Below, in pieces: positions 1-13,900 of a stretch of 64,000 nucleotides of DNA (the first letter of the stretch is position 1; every line of letters starts with the position of its first letter). This stretch comes from Anaeramoeba flamelloides (lineage: Eukaryota; Metamonada; Anaeramoebidae). A program made the translations under genes and the position numbers. The notes under the pieces were generated by a model. That model was not told where the DNA came from and ran no database searches. It saw only the letters and a list, made by a program, of their open reading frames with translations. The stretch is taken from assembly GCA_027625915.1 (NCBI GenBank), contig JANTQA010000019.1, positions 67,001-131,000 of the forward strand, in the 5' to 3' direction.

Positions 1-13
1 ATTCAAAATATAG

Positions 14-237
14 TAAGCTAAATTTCAAAAATAGGGGCAGATTTTTCATCCTAAAAAAATTTGTTTAATTTTTTTTTTTTTTAATAATAATGTATTTTAC
101 TAAAGTGTTTAGAGATAATAACCAAAATAGATTAATAAATAAAATTATAGTGTAATCACTTTATTTTTTGAAAGACAAATGAAAAAAGAAAAAAATATTA
201 AAAAAAAAGTTTGCCCCTAATTTTGAAATTTGGTTTA
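14..237. mobile_element. MITE-like element, 224 bp, TA-flanked
   Basis: The left end AGCTAAATTTCAAAAATAGG and the reverse complement of the right end share about 25 bases around AAATTTCAAAA(A/T)TAGGGGCA. A TA stands at each outer edge, as for Tc1/mariner-type elements. The inside is A/T-rich with no coding potential. I saw no second copy in the window. Confidence 0.55.
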
Positions 238-270
238 TAATGGTTTGTGAAAAAAAAAACACCAAAAAAT

Positions 271-344
271 GTGCTTTAATTTGTAATTTTTTGGTGCATT
301 AAATTTCATTAAAAGTTTGTGTCTTAAAAGTGTAACTGAATATA
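271..344. mobile_element. Family A MITE, one decayed arm
   Basis: This stretch reads like the right arm of the palindromic family A: GTGCTTTAATT, then TGCATTAAATTTCATT, AAAGTTTGTGTCTTAAAAGTG and TAACTGA, ending by a TA. The left arm is missing or has decayed beyond recognition. The intact copies at 16800 and 56704 show the full form. Confidence 0.55.
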
Positions 345-3300
345 TTCGATTCTAGAAATGAATAAAATGATTCAGTTCCATGTTTAGGTGTGACTAAAAA
401 TTTGAAAAATGTGCTTTACTCCTTATTTAATGTTTCAATCCAAGTGCGAATATCAGAATCTTTTTTTTTCTTTAATAAAAATATTTTTTATCGAAAAAAC
501 AGATCATAATAAGAAAATGTAGAAAGTTTCGTCATATGTTTAATTCTTAGACAAAAATTCAAAGATCAAAACTCCCCAACTTATTAAATACTATTATTAA
601 ACTTTATATTGTATAAAAATTACCGGATATGAAATAATGATTTTTTAAAAACAAAGAAAAGATTATTGAGGTCTTCAAATTAGATACATTCTCAAAAATC
701 TAAGGTTGGCGCTCTGTATATCAGATTCATGATTATTATACTCAGGATGGGTTCATATACAAATTAATTTAAGTATCATAAAATATAAGTACTGGAATAA
801 GTCACCAATTTTCATATAAATATATATTTATTTAGAATATGTTTTATCCTAAGATCTTCTTTATTTTTCTAAATATTCCAAGATGAAAAACAACATTAAT
901 TATTATTGTAAATAACTTCATAAAAATATATAATTAAATATTTTTTTTGTAAGAAAAAAAGAATTTTTAGTATTAAAAAGGGTATTGGTCTAATGTAAAC
1001 TTTGAAACTGATAGATTAAAATAAGGTAAATGTGATTTCTGGAAAATTTTATGTTTTTTTTTTTTTTTTTTTCAGAATAGCCTTTTCGAAAATACTCGTA
1101 TTTTTCAGAGTTAATTTGTATTATTTTTCTTTTAAATAAGTGATTTTCCAAACAAAACTACTATAAAAAACATCCAAGCGAAACAATTTTTGGTAACGAT
1201 CAATCTTTCAATGACCCTTTTACATTTTGATGCACTTGTGGAAATATTGTATTGGTTTGTCTTTTAAATTTATTTTCTATCTTTTCAAACATATAAAAAT
1301 CTAATAAATTTCAATTAATAATTCAATCAGGTGAATATTAACATATTCAAAAATATGAATCATAAATCGAATTATTAAATAATCAAAAATTTTCTATCGG
1401 TGAAATTTTCAATCTATTATTATCTCTTGTTTGGGGACATAATTATATACTGTTAACAAAATAGTCACAATAATAAAATTTTCTCGTTGTTTCGATTGTT
1501 TTTGGTTTTATATAAATAAGAATCTCTTAGAATTCTTTGTTCGTTTTTGGGGATTGAAATCAAGGAGAAGTAAAATATTTGATTTTTGCTCATTATTTAT
1601 TCATTTTTTTTACTTAAATATTCCTGGATCGGTTTCAAACCTTGCCTGAAAAGAATAAACATTTCATTTTGTTTTTTAACTTTTATTTAAAATCAGTCAC
1701 CCCATACAAATTATTTTGAAATTAGTTTTTTAAGTTTTAAAAAAAGTAATTACCAATTTTTTTTTTCAAAAAAATAAAAAAAACTAAATATTTTCTTTCT
1801 TTTTTTGTTTATTTAAATAAAAATTAAAAATTCATATACTTTTAAAAATTAAAGTTAGTTGAAGAAACTTCCTTACTTTTGGGTTTTTGGTTGTAACATT
1901 TTAACAATATAATTTCATTATGTATTTTCAAATTAGAACATTATCAAAACATCCACTAATAAAATAAAAACAACAAAAAAAAATAAGTTATCATTTGGGA
2001 AAAAAAATTTCAATACGATTTTTCATTGGGGAACTTACTGAAAACTAAAACCAAAAGTAAAATCAATAAAAAGAAGAAATCAATTAACTACAAATAATGA
2101 TACATTTTATCATTTTCAATTAAATCAACAAACACGATTTAAATCTACTTTCTTATCGAAATTAAAGGTGTGGCTTTTGGAGATCCCAAAAATAGTCGAT
2201 TTTTTAAACAAATTTTTAATAAGTGATCAACCAAAGAAAAAAACCTACTAAAATTAGTATTAAAAAACTGTTATTGTGTTGAATCTTCCATTTAGTCTTT
2301 ATTTATTTATTTGTTCTCTCATTAATTGATCTTACTTATGAATTTTCAGAAATGTTCCCAATTACAAATAGTGGTTCACTTTTTTTCTAGAAAAGTTATG
2401 TTATATATCCCTACGGCCCAAAAAACACGAAAAATGGAAAACTGATCAAATACCTTCAGTTAAAAAAATTAAAAAAACAAAATGAAAAAATAAATAATAA
2501 ATAAAGTTTCTATTTAACTTTATCTTGAAAACATTTTTTGCCAAAAAGATTGAATTCAAAGTTGAAATTATGTATATTTTTAGATACACTATCTTGTTTT
2601 AACTCATCTATTAAAAAAGATTCTAAATTATGGGAATTTTATTTTCACAAAAGGAACTAATTTGGTCTTCAAATATTTTTTTTTATTCTTTAAATGGTAA
2701 AATTAAAAAAAAAAAAGTTCTTCTAAAAAGATAAAATCTCTAGAGATATATTCTAATTTAATACATTAACTTATTCTTTAATTTGAAAATTTTCTCAGCC
2801 CCATTTTCTAAAAAAAAATAAAAAAGTCCAGAGTAATTTCAAAAAATATTTTCGATATTCAAAATTTGAGAGTTTTTTTCTTCTAAAAAAATTTATCCCA
2901 GTGTTTAATTGAATTTTGTTATAAGCTAGATTTCGATAAATATTAATCATAAAAAAATAGTGCCAAATTTTATTAAGGATATATAAAATGTAGTTCAAAA
3001 TAAAAATCTTTTTTTAAAAAATATTCATTCATAAAAAATAATTTTTTTTTTTTAGATAAAAAACAAAGACAAAAAAATTAAAATTTCAAAATAAAAGAAA
3101 TCACATTAACAAGAAACAATTTTTTGATCATTCCTTTTAAATTGTTTAAACTCACAATTTTTCCAATTTTTTTAATTAAAGAACCGCATAAAATAAAGTT
3201 TTTTATCAATTTGTTTATCAATTTCCAAAACTAAAGGAATCAAAAAACCAAAAATAGGATATCTTCATTTTTTTTTCGTTTCTTATATATATTTTATTGT

Positions 3301-4583
3301 TTCGGATAAACTTTAATAACCTTTTTACGGTTTTTTATATATAGGACTAAAGCTTTTAATAGAAAATCAATTTCTTATCAATTTTCGTCATAGTTCTTAA
3401 ACTGCTCTAATAATCACCAAACCAAAACTTTGTTTTTGGTGTTGGGATAATACAGAACGAAACATATTTTGCTGAATTAAATAGTACTTTGATACTGGTG
3501 GGTTCTTATGATTTGCTTAATACCTTAAAATGAAGAATAAAAATAACCATTTTATGGTTGGTGTTTAAATACTATTTAATGAAAAATAAATTCTACAAAT
3601 TTTTCTTCATCTTTTCAAAAACTATTTAAAAGACATGGGAAAAGTTAAACTGTTTGTGGAACTAACTTGCTTATAGTATGAATTTTCCCTTTTTAGAATG
3701 GGAACTTGTAATAGTTTCTTCTAATTTCTTTGATTTCTTTGATCGTTTGTGTTTGTTTTTGAAAAGATTTATGAAAATTTTGTTGTATTTATTATTCAAT
3801 TACCAGTAATTTAATTCAAATTATTTTAGAGGTTTTTATGAAAGAGTTTGTTTGTCATGCTTTTTGAAAAGACAAAAAATTAATTCAAGTGTTTAATGGC
3901 TTGAGAGATGGGATATTTTAGTTTTTTGGGAAAAGTTATCTTTTTTTTTTTTTTTTATTTTTTTTTAAAAAAGAAACACAATAAAAAAAAATTAGAAATA
4001 AAATGAAAAAATAAAATAAAAAGAAACAAAGAAAAATCAGAATGAGATCTGTAAGAAATTAATTTGTTTACTTTTTCTTTTTTTAGTTTCAAAAAAAAAA
4101 AAAAAAAATTAAAAAGCAAAAATAAAAATAAAAAAAAGAAACAAAAAGAAAGTTGAAGGAAAAAGTTTGGATCATTGGAAAAGTTTATTTTTAAGGGATT
4201 GTTTGTTTAGAAGAGATCGATTAAATAAATAGTTTTCTTGAAATTAATTCCAAGAAAGCAAGAAAAGTGAAGGACATGGTTTATTTTGCTCTTTTCTTTA
4301 ATCTTCTTCTTCTTCTTTTAAGTCTTCTCATTCTTTTCTTCTTCCACTTTGCGCGCATTTAAAATTAAATTGATTTTTAATTAAAAATATAAAAAATGAA
4401 TTCTAAAAAACTTTAATAATCTGTTAACTTCTTCTTGTTAAGCAGGATTTCTTGATATAAGTAGTGACTAAACCTTTCTTTGGTTTCCATTATATAATTG
4501 AGAAACTGTATTTACTTTTTTTTGATTTAAATAAGTTTCATTTTTCTTTTAAATATTTTTTGATTATAATTTTTTGCTAAAAA
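345..4583. other. A/T-rich intergenic stretch without a recognisable gene
   Basis: I see no supported gene or RNA here. It holds many A and T homopolymer runs, for example near 1056-1072 and 3940-3966. Just ahead of the eL37 gene, at about 4290-4350, lies a pyrimidine tract rich in CTT/TTC with the only GCGCGC of the region, which could be part of that gene's promoter or leader; this is a guess. Confidence 0.4.
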
Positions 4584-5060
4584 ATGACAAAAGGTACTCA
4601 AGCCCAAGGAAAAAGAGGTAACAAATCTCACATGCTTTGTAGAAGATGTGGAAAAAGATCGTATCATATTCAAAAACACAAATGTTCAAGTTGCGGTTAC
4701 CCAAGCTCAAAGATGAGAAAATGTATAAAATTCCTTCTTCAATTTTTTTCGATGAAATTTGGTTGATCTTGATGTTATTTACCTTGACACGATTTTAAAA
4801 CATACCTTTATTTTCCTTTTTATTTATTTTTTTTTTTCTTTTTTTTTCTTTTTTTTTTCTTGAATTGTGATTCTTTTTTAAAAAAAAATAAAATAAAAAA
4901 AAAAGATAATTGGGCAGCAAAAGCAAAAAGAAGAAGAACTCTTGGAACAGGAAGAATGAGATATATGAAAAATCTCCCAAGAAGATTCAAACACAATTTC
5001 AGAGAAGGCGGTATCCCAATGAAACATAAAAAACAAATCCAAAACAAAAAACAAGACTAA
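4584..5060 (+). CDS. RPL37: 60S ribosomal protein eL37 (two exons)
   Basis: This is the small zinc-binding protein eL37 of the large ribosomal subunit, a structural protein that contacts rRNA. Exon 1 is 4584-4722 and exon 2 is 4906-5060. The 183-base phase-1 intron begins GTATAA and ends AAAAAAAG. Splicing joins ...KMRK to [10 protein letters not shown] and gives 97 residues, the usual family length. The N-terminus [16 protein letters not shown] is diagnostic, the zinc ligands are Cys19, Cys22, Cys34 and Cys37, and the later motif GTGRMR is kept. The start is the only ATG fitting the family N-terminus. The intron has a long T-rich stretch followed by an A-rich stretch right up to the acceptor, so the acceptor lacks a pyrimidine tract next to the AG. 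The identity is certain; the splice sites follow from the restored conserved protein. Confidence 0.97.
4723..4905 (+). other. Intron of eL37, T-tract then A-tract
   Basis: GT...AG intron defined by the conserved protein on both sides. Bases from about 4822 to 4860 are nearly all T, and 4880-4904 nearly all A, so the two blocks could pair and bring the acceptor close to an upstream branch site. The acceptor itself is preceded only by A. Confidence 0.9.
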
Positions 5061-6310
5061 ATTGTGAATAAAAAATTTTCAAAAAGCAAACAAAAACCCA
5101 ACACAAAGATAAAGTAAAAAGTTGAAAAACAAACGTTTTTTTCTCTTATTTGAATCTTTAGATGGAGACAAGAAATAAAAATAGACCACAACAAAATATA
5201 AATTTTTTTTTTATTTTTTAATTTCTTTTCCAAGCACTCATATTTTAATGCACCAAACAAGACCGGTTTCTGATCCAATTCCCAACTACTGTTCTCTGGG
5301 AAATAAAAAGAAGAAACCTTTCATTAAGCTTTCCCAAAAAAAGGTTTCTAAGATCAAAGCCAAATTTAAAATGATCTAATCCACCAAATCGCTTAAATTA
5401 TTAATTTCCCTTTGAGAATTAAGATTTTTGATGATTTGTTATAATTCTTGGAATGTGATTATTTTTGAAAGCTGACTGAAAATTTTGATCTTTTTATTTT
5501 ACAATTATCAGAAAGAACAAATCCTTTCCCAAGAAAAATTACACTCCATTTTAAAAAAGTTATATGCTTAAATGATGTCTTTGGTTTTAAGGGACTCATC
5601 TCTATTAAATTTTTTTAACCTAAATTTGATAGAGATTGAGAAAATTTTTTTCCAATTGCTTAGATTTGAACAACCCTATTTATTTTTATATTAAACTTAT
5701 TTCTAGATAAGGAATACTTTTTGAGAAATTGGTCAAAAAAAAAAAATAATAGAGACTAGTCCCTTAATGAACTTCATTTTGATCTAAATAGATTAATTTT
5801 CAAATAATAATGCTATTTGAATAAGAAATGGGAAAAAATTGCAACTGCATTTTCATTTTTATTTACTTTTCTTTGACAGTATTTCTAAACTTTCAAAGTA
5901 ATAAATTATAATTTGTGATCTTGATTTATTTGTTTGATATATTTTGTTGGTATCTTTTGGTGAAATAAGAATACTAAGTGAAAGTCAGATTTCGGAAATG
6001 AAAAACGACAATCAGCTGAAATTTTATCATATTTATTTTTCAAAAAAAAAGTATTGGAATAATTTTTGTTCAAAAATGAATAAATATCTCCAAATTTAAT
6101 ATTTTGTCAACATTTTTCGAAAAAATTTTTTAAGGTGTAATAATGAAAAAAATGAAATAAAAACCATCTCTAAGAGTTATGAATGGTCAAATTTCCTTTT
6201 AACTTTGGTTTTCATTTTCATTAAAATATTTGTATTTTTCTTTTTAGACTTTTTGCTAAAAATCTTTTAATGTAAGAAAAAATAATAAATAAAAAAAAAT
6301 CAATACTAAT
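5061..6310. other. Intergenic A/T-rich stretch with one MITE
   Basis: Apart from the family C element at 5587-5767 I see nothing supported. At about 5826-5860 a weak match to the motif that recurs at 12348 and in family B (GGGAAAAAATT...ACTGCATTTTCATT) may be a relic. Confidence 0.35.
5587..5767. mobile_element. Family C MITE, copy 1 (TTAA-flanked)
   Basis: The element runs from TTAAGGGACT to AGTCCCTTAA. Its reverse complement aligns along its full length with the copies at 44510 and 51585, sharing blocks such as GACCAATTTCTC, TCAAATCTAAG(C/T)AATTGG and TTCTCAATCTCTAT. Identical TTAA at both ends suggests a piggyBac-like TTAA target, although a TA target with longer ends is also possible. 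There is no coding capacity. Confidence 0.8.
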
Positions 6311-6992
6311 TTTCAAAAATTGTAACTCTCTTGAAATAATAAATTGAAAAAAAAATAAATATCATTTAGTATTCAAAAACAACTAACAATGAAATATTAT
6401 CAATAATTCACTTTTTACCTTTTATAAAAATATTAAAAGAATAATATTTTAACAATTATCAAAAATAAACAAGTAATTATATAAAGAGTGAATTCACAAT
6501 TTTTAAAATTAATACTAGCGGAATTTCAATTATTGAGCTCAAAATTAAAAAAATAAGAAGAAAAAAATTTGTTATTAAGAATATTACACTCATAAGAAAT
6601 TATAAAGTATCAATTATTTTCAATTTTTTTTTTTACAAGACCTCTTGTTTTAAATTCGGTCTTGTTAAGAAAAAAGAAAAAGAAGAAGCAAAAGAAAAAG
6701 TTAGTGTCAAAAAAAAAAAAAAAAAAAAAAACAAACAAGAAAGAAAAAGAATAGCAAAAAAAAGAACAAAAAATATTTGATAAATTGGAAAAAATTAGAA
6801 AAGAAAAAAAAAGAAAAACAAAAATTTGAAATCCAAAACATAAATCTGAAATAAACCAGAAGAAGAACAAAAAATGGATAAAATTATTCTGATCACAAAA
6901 TTTGAAAAAATTTTTTTGAGAAAATGATATTGATTAAAACCCTCAAAAGATCACCCCAAATAACATTATAAAGTGAATCAATATTTTTGAGA
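6311..6992. mobile_element. Family G element, copy 1
   Basis: Starts TTTTCAAAAATTGTAACTC and ends with the inverse pattern AAAGTGAATCA(A)TATTTTTGA. The copy at 57064-57662 matches over the whole length, including the inner block ATTCTGATC...AAATTTGAAAA and the tail CCCTCAAAA...AACATTATAAAGTGA. A third, inner copy of the end sequence lies near 6485-6515. The middle is a purine-rich run of A and AAG. The open frame on the minus strand here (Phe-rich) is a by-product of that run. Confidence 0.7.
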
Positions 6993-7918
6993 ATAATTTT
7001 GTTTGGTATCACCAATTTACTTTTTTTTTCGTATTTACCATGTCATCTAAATTACATCTTTTAAGCCCCTCATAGATTTATTTATTTATTTTAAGAGCTA
7101 GTTATTCCTCTGATATTTTTGAAGTCAATATTAATTTTCAGGTATTCATCATAATAACTTATCATTTTTTAGGTTAATTTATATTTTTTTACCATTTTTT
7201 CCCTGGATGAATCTTCATTATATTGGAAAAAATAGTTACCAATGAAAAAGATCAAATGGTTACTTATAAATACTGATACACTGGAATACAAAAGTATGAG
7301 TAATTTGAAAAGAAAAATCTAAAAATAAAAGGTAAAAAACATCACGGGTTTATAGTAAATTAGATCAAAAAGAAAAAAAAAATTTTAACAAATTAAATAA
7401 CGATCACCAACTAAATATTTTGTTGATTAATTATCTAATTAAATTAAAGCAACCAAATGTATAGTGGCTGTGATTTTGGGTGTTTTTAATTAAAGATAGT
7501 ATTGTTTTTTTTTTTGATTTTTTACCAATTGTTTCTTATAAATCCTTTTTAAATTTCTTTTTTTATTCTTTTTTTCTATTTTTCTTTTCAATTTTTTGTT
7601 TTTACTTTTTTAACATAAAAAAAATTTAGGGTATGTATTTCGCTTGAATAATTGTGAAATCGATGATTTTAGGATTAAATTACCTTTGAGGAAAAATAAG
7701 TAAAAGGGCATTTAGAGTGTAATTTACACTTCTTCAATAATAATAAAAAAAAACCTTTTAATTTTTTTTCTTATTATCGATGTTAATTTTGTTTTTGTTA
7801 TAATTAAAATTTTTACTAAAAAAAAAGGATAAATACCAAATATTTAAAAAAATGTATGTAGTTATTGTTTATTTTACAAAATTTTGAATAATTTCAACAA
7901 AAAATTAAATTTAATTTT
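6993..7918. other. Intergenic stretch, nothing recognised
   Basis: A/T-rich sequence between the family G copy and the 3' end of the NAA50-like gene. The last 100-200 bases probably hold that gene's 3' untranslated region (minus strand), but no signal can be singled out in such A/T-rich sequence. Confidence 0.3.
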
Positions 7919-10900
7919 TTATTTTTCAATTTTATTTTTTTTCTCTTTTTGAAAAATTTTTAAACCCTTGAAGATTTTAACCAAACCTTTTGTTTCGGTG
8001 ATTTCTTCCTTTTCAATTTTTTCATCCTCTTTGTGAAATAGATAGCACATCTCATATGCTGCTCTTCCTGTTTCGCCTTGAGAATAATATTTTGAAATAC
8101 TTTTTTTGATTACAAAACCATATCTTTGATAAAAAGTCACCGCTCGAAGATTTTTTTTTGCTACATGTAAAGAAATCTGAACAAACAATTCTTGTTTTTT
8201 ATAATATTCCACACAATTTTTTAATAAATTATATCCTATCCCCGAATGTGATGCTTCTGGTAAAACTCCAAGTGTCTAAAAATAAAAAGTAAAATTTAAT
8301 TATATAATGTAAAACATAGATTTAAAAATCGAGAAAAAAAAAAATGTAAAGATTTTGTCAATAAAATTGAATTTTTACAAAGATAACTAAAATTCCAATT
8401 TTTTAAAAAAATTAAAACAGTACAAAAAATAAAAAATTCACACGATTTTAAAATGGCTTTATAATGTAAAGTTTGTTTATGTTAAATCCAAAAAAAAAAT
8501 ATACCATTTCAGGATGTAGATGGATCTATCAAATATTCCCGAAAATACCCGGAAATCGAAAATACACACAATTTTTTTAATCACAAAAAAATACTTATTG
8601 AAGAACTTCTAAGAAACTATGGTGCTAATATACTCAGTAGCATGGAAAAATTGGAATTTTATTGTAAAAAAAATATTTTTTTTACTGAAAATTGCAAAAT
8701 TCAAAAAAATTAAATTTTGGGGAATAGTATTCAATTCATTTTGTGTGAAAGGAATTGGTATCTTAGATACATGTAACAAGTTTATGATAATTGCTAAATG
8801 GTATTAACTAAGGAGAGAAAATGTTTTGTAATGAAGGTTTCTAATTGTGTAAAATTACCCTTAATTTTGTAATCGCTAATATAATCCAAAAATAACCGAG
8901 TAATATCTAATTGTGCACAAAGTATCCTCCCCAAGGTAATCCAAACCTAATTTTATTTAACTTTCCATTCTGGAAGAGAAATTGGTTTTATCACGTACAA
9001 GACTATACCAAACCCAGAACAACCCATACCAAGTCCAAACTTGCCCTGATATAAACACATATACTTACCTTAACAAGTAACCTAATTCCCAAAAATATAC
9101 TCAACAGGTACCAAAAAAAAAAAAACTTTTAAGAGGGCTTCAGGAAGTAAGTACATTTTACCATTTTGAAAATTTTTAATTGTGTGAGCATTACTGAAAA
9201 AAAGATTTTTTGAGTGCCACCAATATTGAAACTTTGAAACCAAAACATAATTCACTGCTCTATTTGTGAAAAGAAAATGAACCCAAAGTAATTCAGAGTT
9301 GGATCTTTCATTTTTCGATTAATTTAACATTTTTTTTGATTAAATTTTTGGTTTTATTAAATTTATTTTTGGATCTAGAAATGTGTTTATACGAATGGTA
9401 GATATTAATCCAAGAATAAACCAAATAAATAGACCTGAAAGGGTGTGTCTTTCAAACAAATCTTTTCTTTTAGAAGACTAAACACGAAAGATGACCATTT
9501 CAAGATAAATTTGTTAAAATTAAGAATGAAAAAAAAAAAATCTACAAAAGCCTATTTTCAAAGATTTGATTTCTTTGTCTTCTTAATCTGAATAAATCCA
9601 AACAAGTCAAAACCTTGAATTTCTCGGACCATTACTATTTATTATTATTTCACAATACATTTTTTTTACAAATTTGTCTTCAAAATTCTTTTTCCAAATA
9701 TTTTTATCAAACAAAGCCAAAACAAAGAATACTATTTTCAAAAATTAAAATAAAGGTGTTGAATTCTTGGAATCAAAAAACAGTTACAAAAAGATTCAAC
9801 CCAAAATAAAAGAAAATTATAGAAAAAATTTATATCAAATTCAGAGTAATTTTGAGTTTATCAATTTTATTAGAAAATAAATAATTATAAAATCAAACTA
9901 ATTCGTCCAATAAATCTTTATTTCTGAAGAGGAATTAAAAAAATATCCTAGTTTTCTGAAAGAAAACTTGAATTAGATTAATTAAAAGAAAATAGAATTT
10001 TTTATATTCATTTTGGTAATACTTTAGAAATAAACAGTAATTTGTTTATCAAACATTTTCCAAACAAAATTATAATCATAAAGAATTAAAAATAAAACCA
10101 AATAAAGAATAAGTAATTGTGTAAAATTTTATGGATAAGGTCAAGTAATAAAAGATCTTTATTTATTTTTTTGATCAATTTTTTCATTTTTTTGGATTTC
10201 CATTTTTTAGTGGGTATGAAAATAGATTATAATAAGATATATTCCACTCTAGTATTTATTAAAATATTAATATATTTGGCTAAAGAAACGATTTGAAGGA
10301 TTTGGTTTCATATAAATGGTGGCACTCAAAATCTGAAAAATATACATACCCTCTTAAAGAAGAAAATTCAAAAAAAAATATTTCGTCTTGACGTAAAATT
10401 CTTATTTTACCATAAATATTGAGCATCTCTGAACACTGCGGTTTCTTAGAAGTTCTTCAAAAGTATTTTTTTGTGATTAAAAAAATTGTGTGTATTTTCG
10501 ATTTTCTAGTATTTTCGGGAATATTTCAAACACCTGATGTTGATTATACTAGACACTCAATAAAAAAATAAAAGAAAAATCAAAATGTTTTTTTTCTTTT
10601 TTTTGAACTATTCACCATTTTTTTGTAATTATATATATATATTTACAATAATTTATTGTATAATAAAATTTATCTTATAATTTTTAGAGTAATTTGAATA
10701 ATCGTTATATCAATAAGATTTCTATTCATTGATAACATAATTAATTAGAGGCAATTTTATGAAGGGGTTAATTTCTTAAAAATCAGTATCTTTTATCACA
10801 TTATTTTTCACAGTCGGAAAAAATATTCTCAAAAATTTGTTTTATTTTCTTGTCTTTTTTAAAAATTTAATTCACAATCTATTCTCGAAAAAGGAATGAA

Positions 10901-13900
10901 AATTTGTTGATCAATTAGTTTAATAATGTTTAAACTTTAAAATTAAATGTTTTTTCATTAAAGTCAATTTTTGGAGATTAGTGTTTAAAAATGTACCACT
11001 GTTTAAAGACATCTTTTGCAATAACTTTCCAAATTTAGTTTGGAGATGGTTCAAGATTTTATTTACACTTGAATTCTTTCTGAAAGGCTGCTTTATTGAA
11101 TTAACCAATATTGACAAAGAAATAAAAAATTACTCCACCAAAAAAAAGAGATAAGTCAACTTATATGAATTGTCAAAATGGTAATAAAAATTAAACATTT
11201 TCTAAAGATTATTCTTTTTATTTGTCACTGATAAATACAAATACATCAAATTGAAATTAATAAAACTGAAATAATATCGATTTCCGAACACTTAAAACTA
11301 ATTTTAACTGGATAGAAAAATCAATGTGGTCATTTAAATAACCTGTGCTAACTTACTATAAACAGTGTTTCAAAATAAAAACCCTGTTTCTTTTTTATAG
11401 AAGATTTCAACATTAACTGATCAAAAAAAATAATAATAATAATAAGTAAATATGGTATTGGTTTCTTAAAGTTCTATTCTTAAAAAAGAAATTCTAGAAA
11501 TGAAAGATCAAATTGGAAATTCTTTATCTCAAAAAATGTAGTTAATTTTTTAGAAAGTTTTTGATATTAAAATCAAAAATCAATAAATATCATAAAAATT
11601 GAGAAGATTACAAAAAAAATTTAACAAATTACATTCCTAATTTAATATTTACTTCAAAAATCAAAGGAGTTTTACCTTCAGAATTTATTTGAACTTAGGT
11701 ATACTATTGGCTAGTAAATTAGATTTTACATTGGAACAAGAAGAAAAAACAGCATGTGTGTTATTTTGAAACACGGTTTATAGTAAATCGGCACGGGATT
11801 TTTTGATCACTATATCAACAAAAAATCCATAAAAAATAATTTTACAAAGTTTTGAATTAAAATTCAGATTTCAAAAATTGGACATTCTTAAATTTTGGTT
11901 TCATTTGATGTTTTGAATTCTATTTTATTTCTAATATAAACAATCAAATTTTTGTTTTTGTTTTTTTTATTTTAAAATAAAGGGGAAAAGTAGTAGCAAA
12001 ATATTTAAAATTATTTACTTTTATTGCTATTCCACAATTAAAAAGGCGAGATAATTTTTTTATGTTGACTGGTTTGATAAATATAATTTTACTAGCACAC
12101 CAAAACTAGAAAATTTCTTTTCTTATTCTTTTTTTTTAATTTTTTTTTTTTTTTTTTTTCACACAAACCACCATAAAAAGAAATAGAAACTGGAAATTCA
12201 GAATATATTTGAAATTAATTTAAATCTTTTCAGCAAATTGTTTCAAAAATGATATTAAATTTGGGTTTTATTTGAATATTTTGTTTGCAAAGGTGTAATA
12301 TAAGAAAACGAGAAGATCAAAAAATCAATACAGGTATTTATAGAAGAAATGGGAAAAAATTTTCACTTCATTTTTCTATTTTTCTTTTTCAAATCGTATT
12401 TTCGAAGAATTTTGTTGTAATTTGTGCTCTCTAAGCTATTTCCGAAAAAGTCAGGCAACTTTATTTTTACAATAACTTTATTAAACTCAATCAACATAAA
12501 AATATTTAAATCTCCAAAATTATTAACAATCATTTATTGATTCTTGGTAATAATTCAATTTGTATCTTAGTATTACATTACATAAATAAAAGATATTAAA
12601 ATTTCTGATATCAGTTTTATATGATATTTTTTTGTGGGTGAAAATTTGTGACTATTTTTATCTTTTTGATTGGAAAAAATCGTTTTCCTAAGATGTTTAA
12701 TGCCGGCAAAACTTCAAATAGAATTTAAAACATATAACTACATTTTATTGTTTAAAAAATCATTTGTAACCTTTCCATATTTCTAGTTTATTATTGAAAT
12801 TGGTCCTCCCTTATTTTCTCCAAAAAAGATGCAATCTTTTTTTTCATTTTTAAGGAGTATTTTTTTGTATGCGTTTTGAAAAAAATAATCGATTCATTGA
12901 TTCATCAAGCATTAGTATTACACTTAATTTTACATTTTCAATTAATTAATAGATCTACTAACAAAGAGGATTTTTATTGAAATATAAAAAAAAAATAAAC
13001 CAGTTTTTTGGAACTACCTTATTTGAAAAAGGAAAATGAAAATGAAAATGAAAATGAAGTGGAAAAATTTTCCCAGTTATTATTCAAGCACCAGTCAATT
13101 CAAAAAGAATGAACCAGCCGATTAAAATTTTAGATTGAGTTTTCCTCTGTTTGGAAACAATTTGTGTTTTTTGTTAAGAGAAGAATGTTTGGAAGAGTTT
13201 CATTTTTTTTAATAGTCCAATCAGCAAAGTAGGTTTTTTTTTTAACCAAACAAAGTTATTCTTGAAATTTTCAATTTTTAGTGTTTCTTATTTTGGTAAT
13301 AATTTTTCTTGTCTTTCAAATATTTAAAAACAAAATTTGAAGTTAAAGGGATGTGCTGTTATCGTTGTTTTTGGTTATGAGTTTTGGAGACTAATTTTAT
13401 TCTTTCTCTTTGAAAATTTAGTTTCTTCTGACTTTTTTTTTATGTCAAAAAATTAGCTTTTGTTTCAAAAAAAGGTTTTCAATTTTGACAAATAAATTTA
13501 AAATTGAATTTTAGTTTAATAAAATCAGTAAAATGATTTCCGCTGAGACCAAGTTTTCTTTTATGAAATTAACTTGGTTGCAAAATGGAATTATTTGAGA
13601 TATCTAAGAATAAAATTTATTCAAAGTATTTTTATCGATTGTTGAATTGAATTATTTTTACAACAAAAACCAATTAAATGATATTTTGAAGAGCTGATAG
13701 ATCTGGCTTTTTTATTCTTATAACTTTAAGAATATTTTGGATAATAAAATCAAATATCAATTCTTATCAAAATTGGTTTAATGGAAGAATGTTCAAATAA
13801 TCGATTTAGCACCAATTATCCCAAGAGAAATATTATAATAATTTTATGTTTTGAATCCCACAGAAATATCGATCTGATTTGTAATCTTTTTATAACTCTT

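Noticed and set aside
4795-5278. Minus-strand frames over the eL37 intron and exon 2
   Set aside because: Antisense of T-rich and Lys/Arg-rich sequence of a certain gene on the plus strand.
6610-6870. Phe-rich 86-codon frame on the minus strand
   Set aside because: It lies over the purine-rich centre of a family G element; the other copy (57376-57646) gives only Lys or Phe runs.
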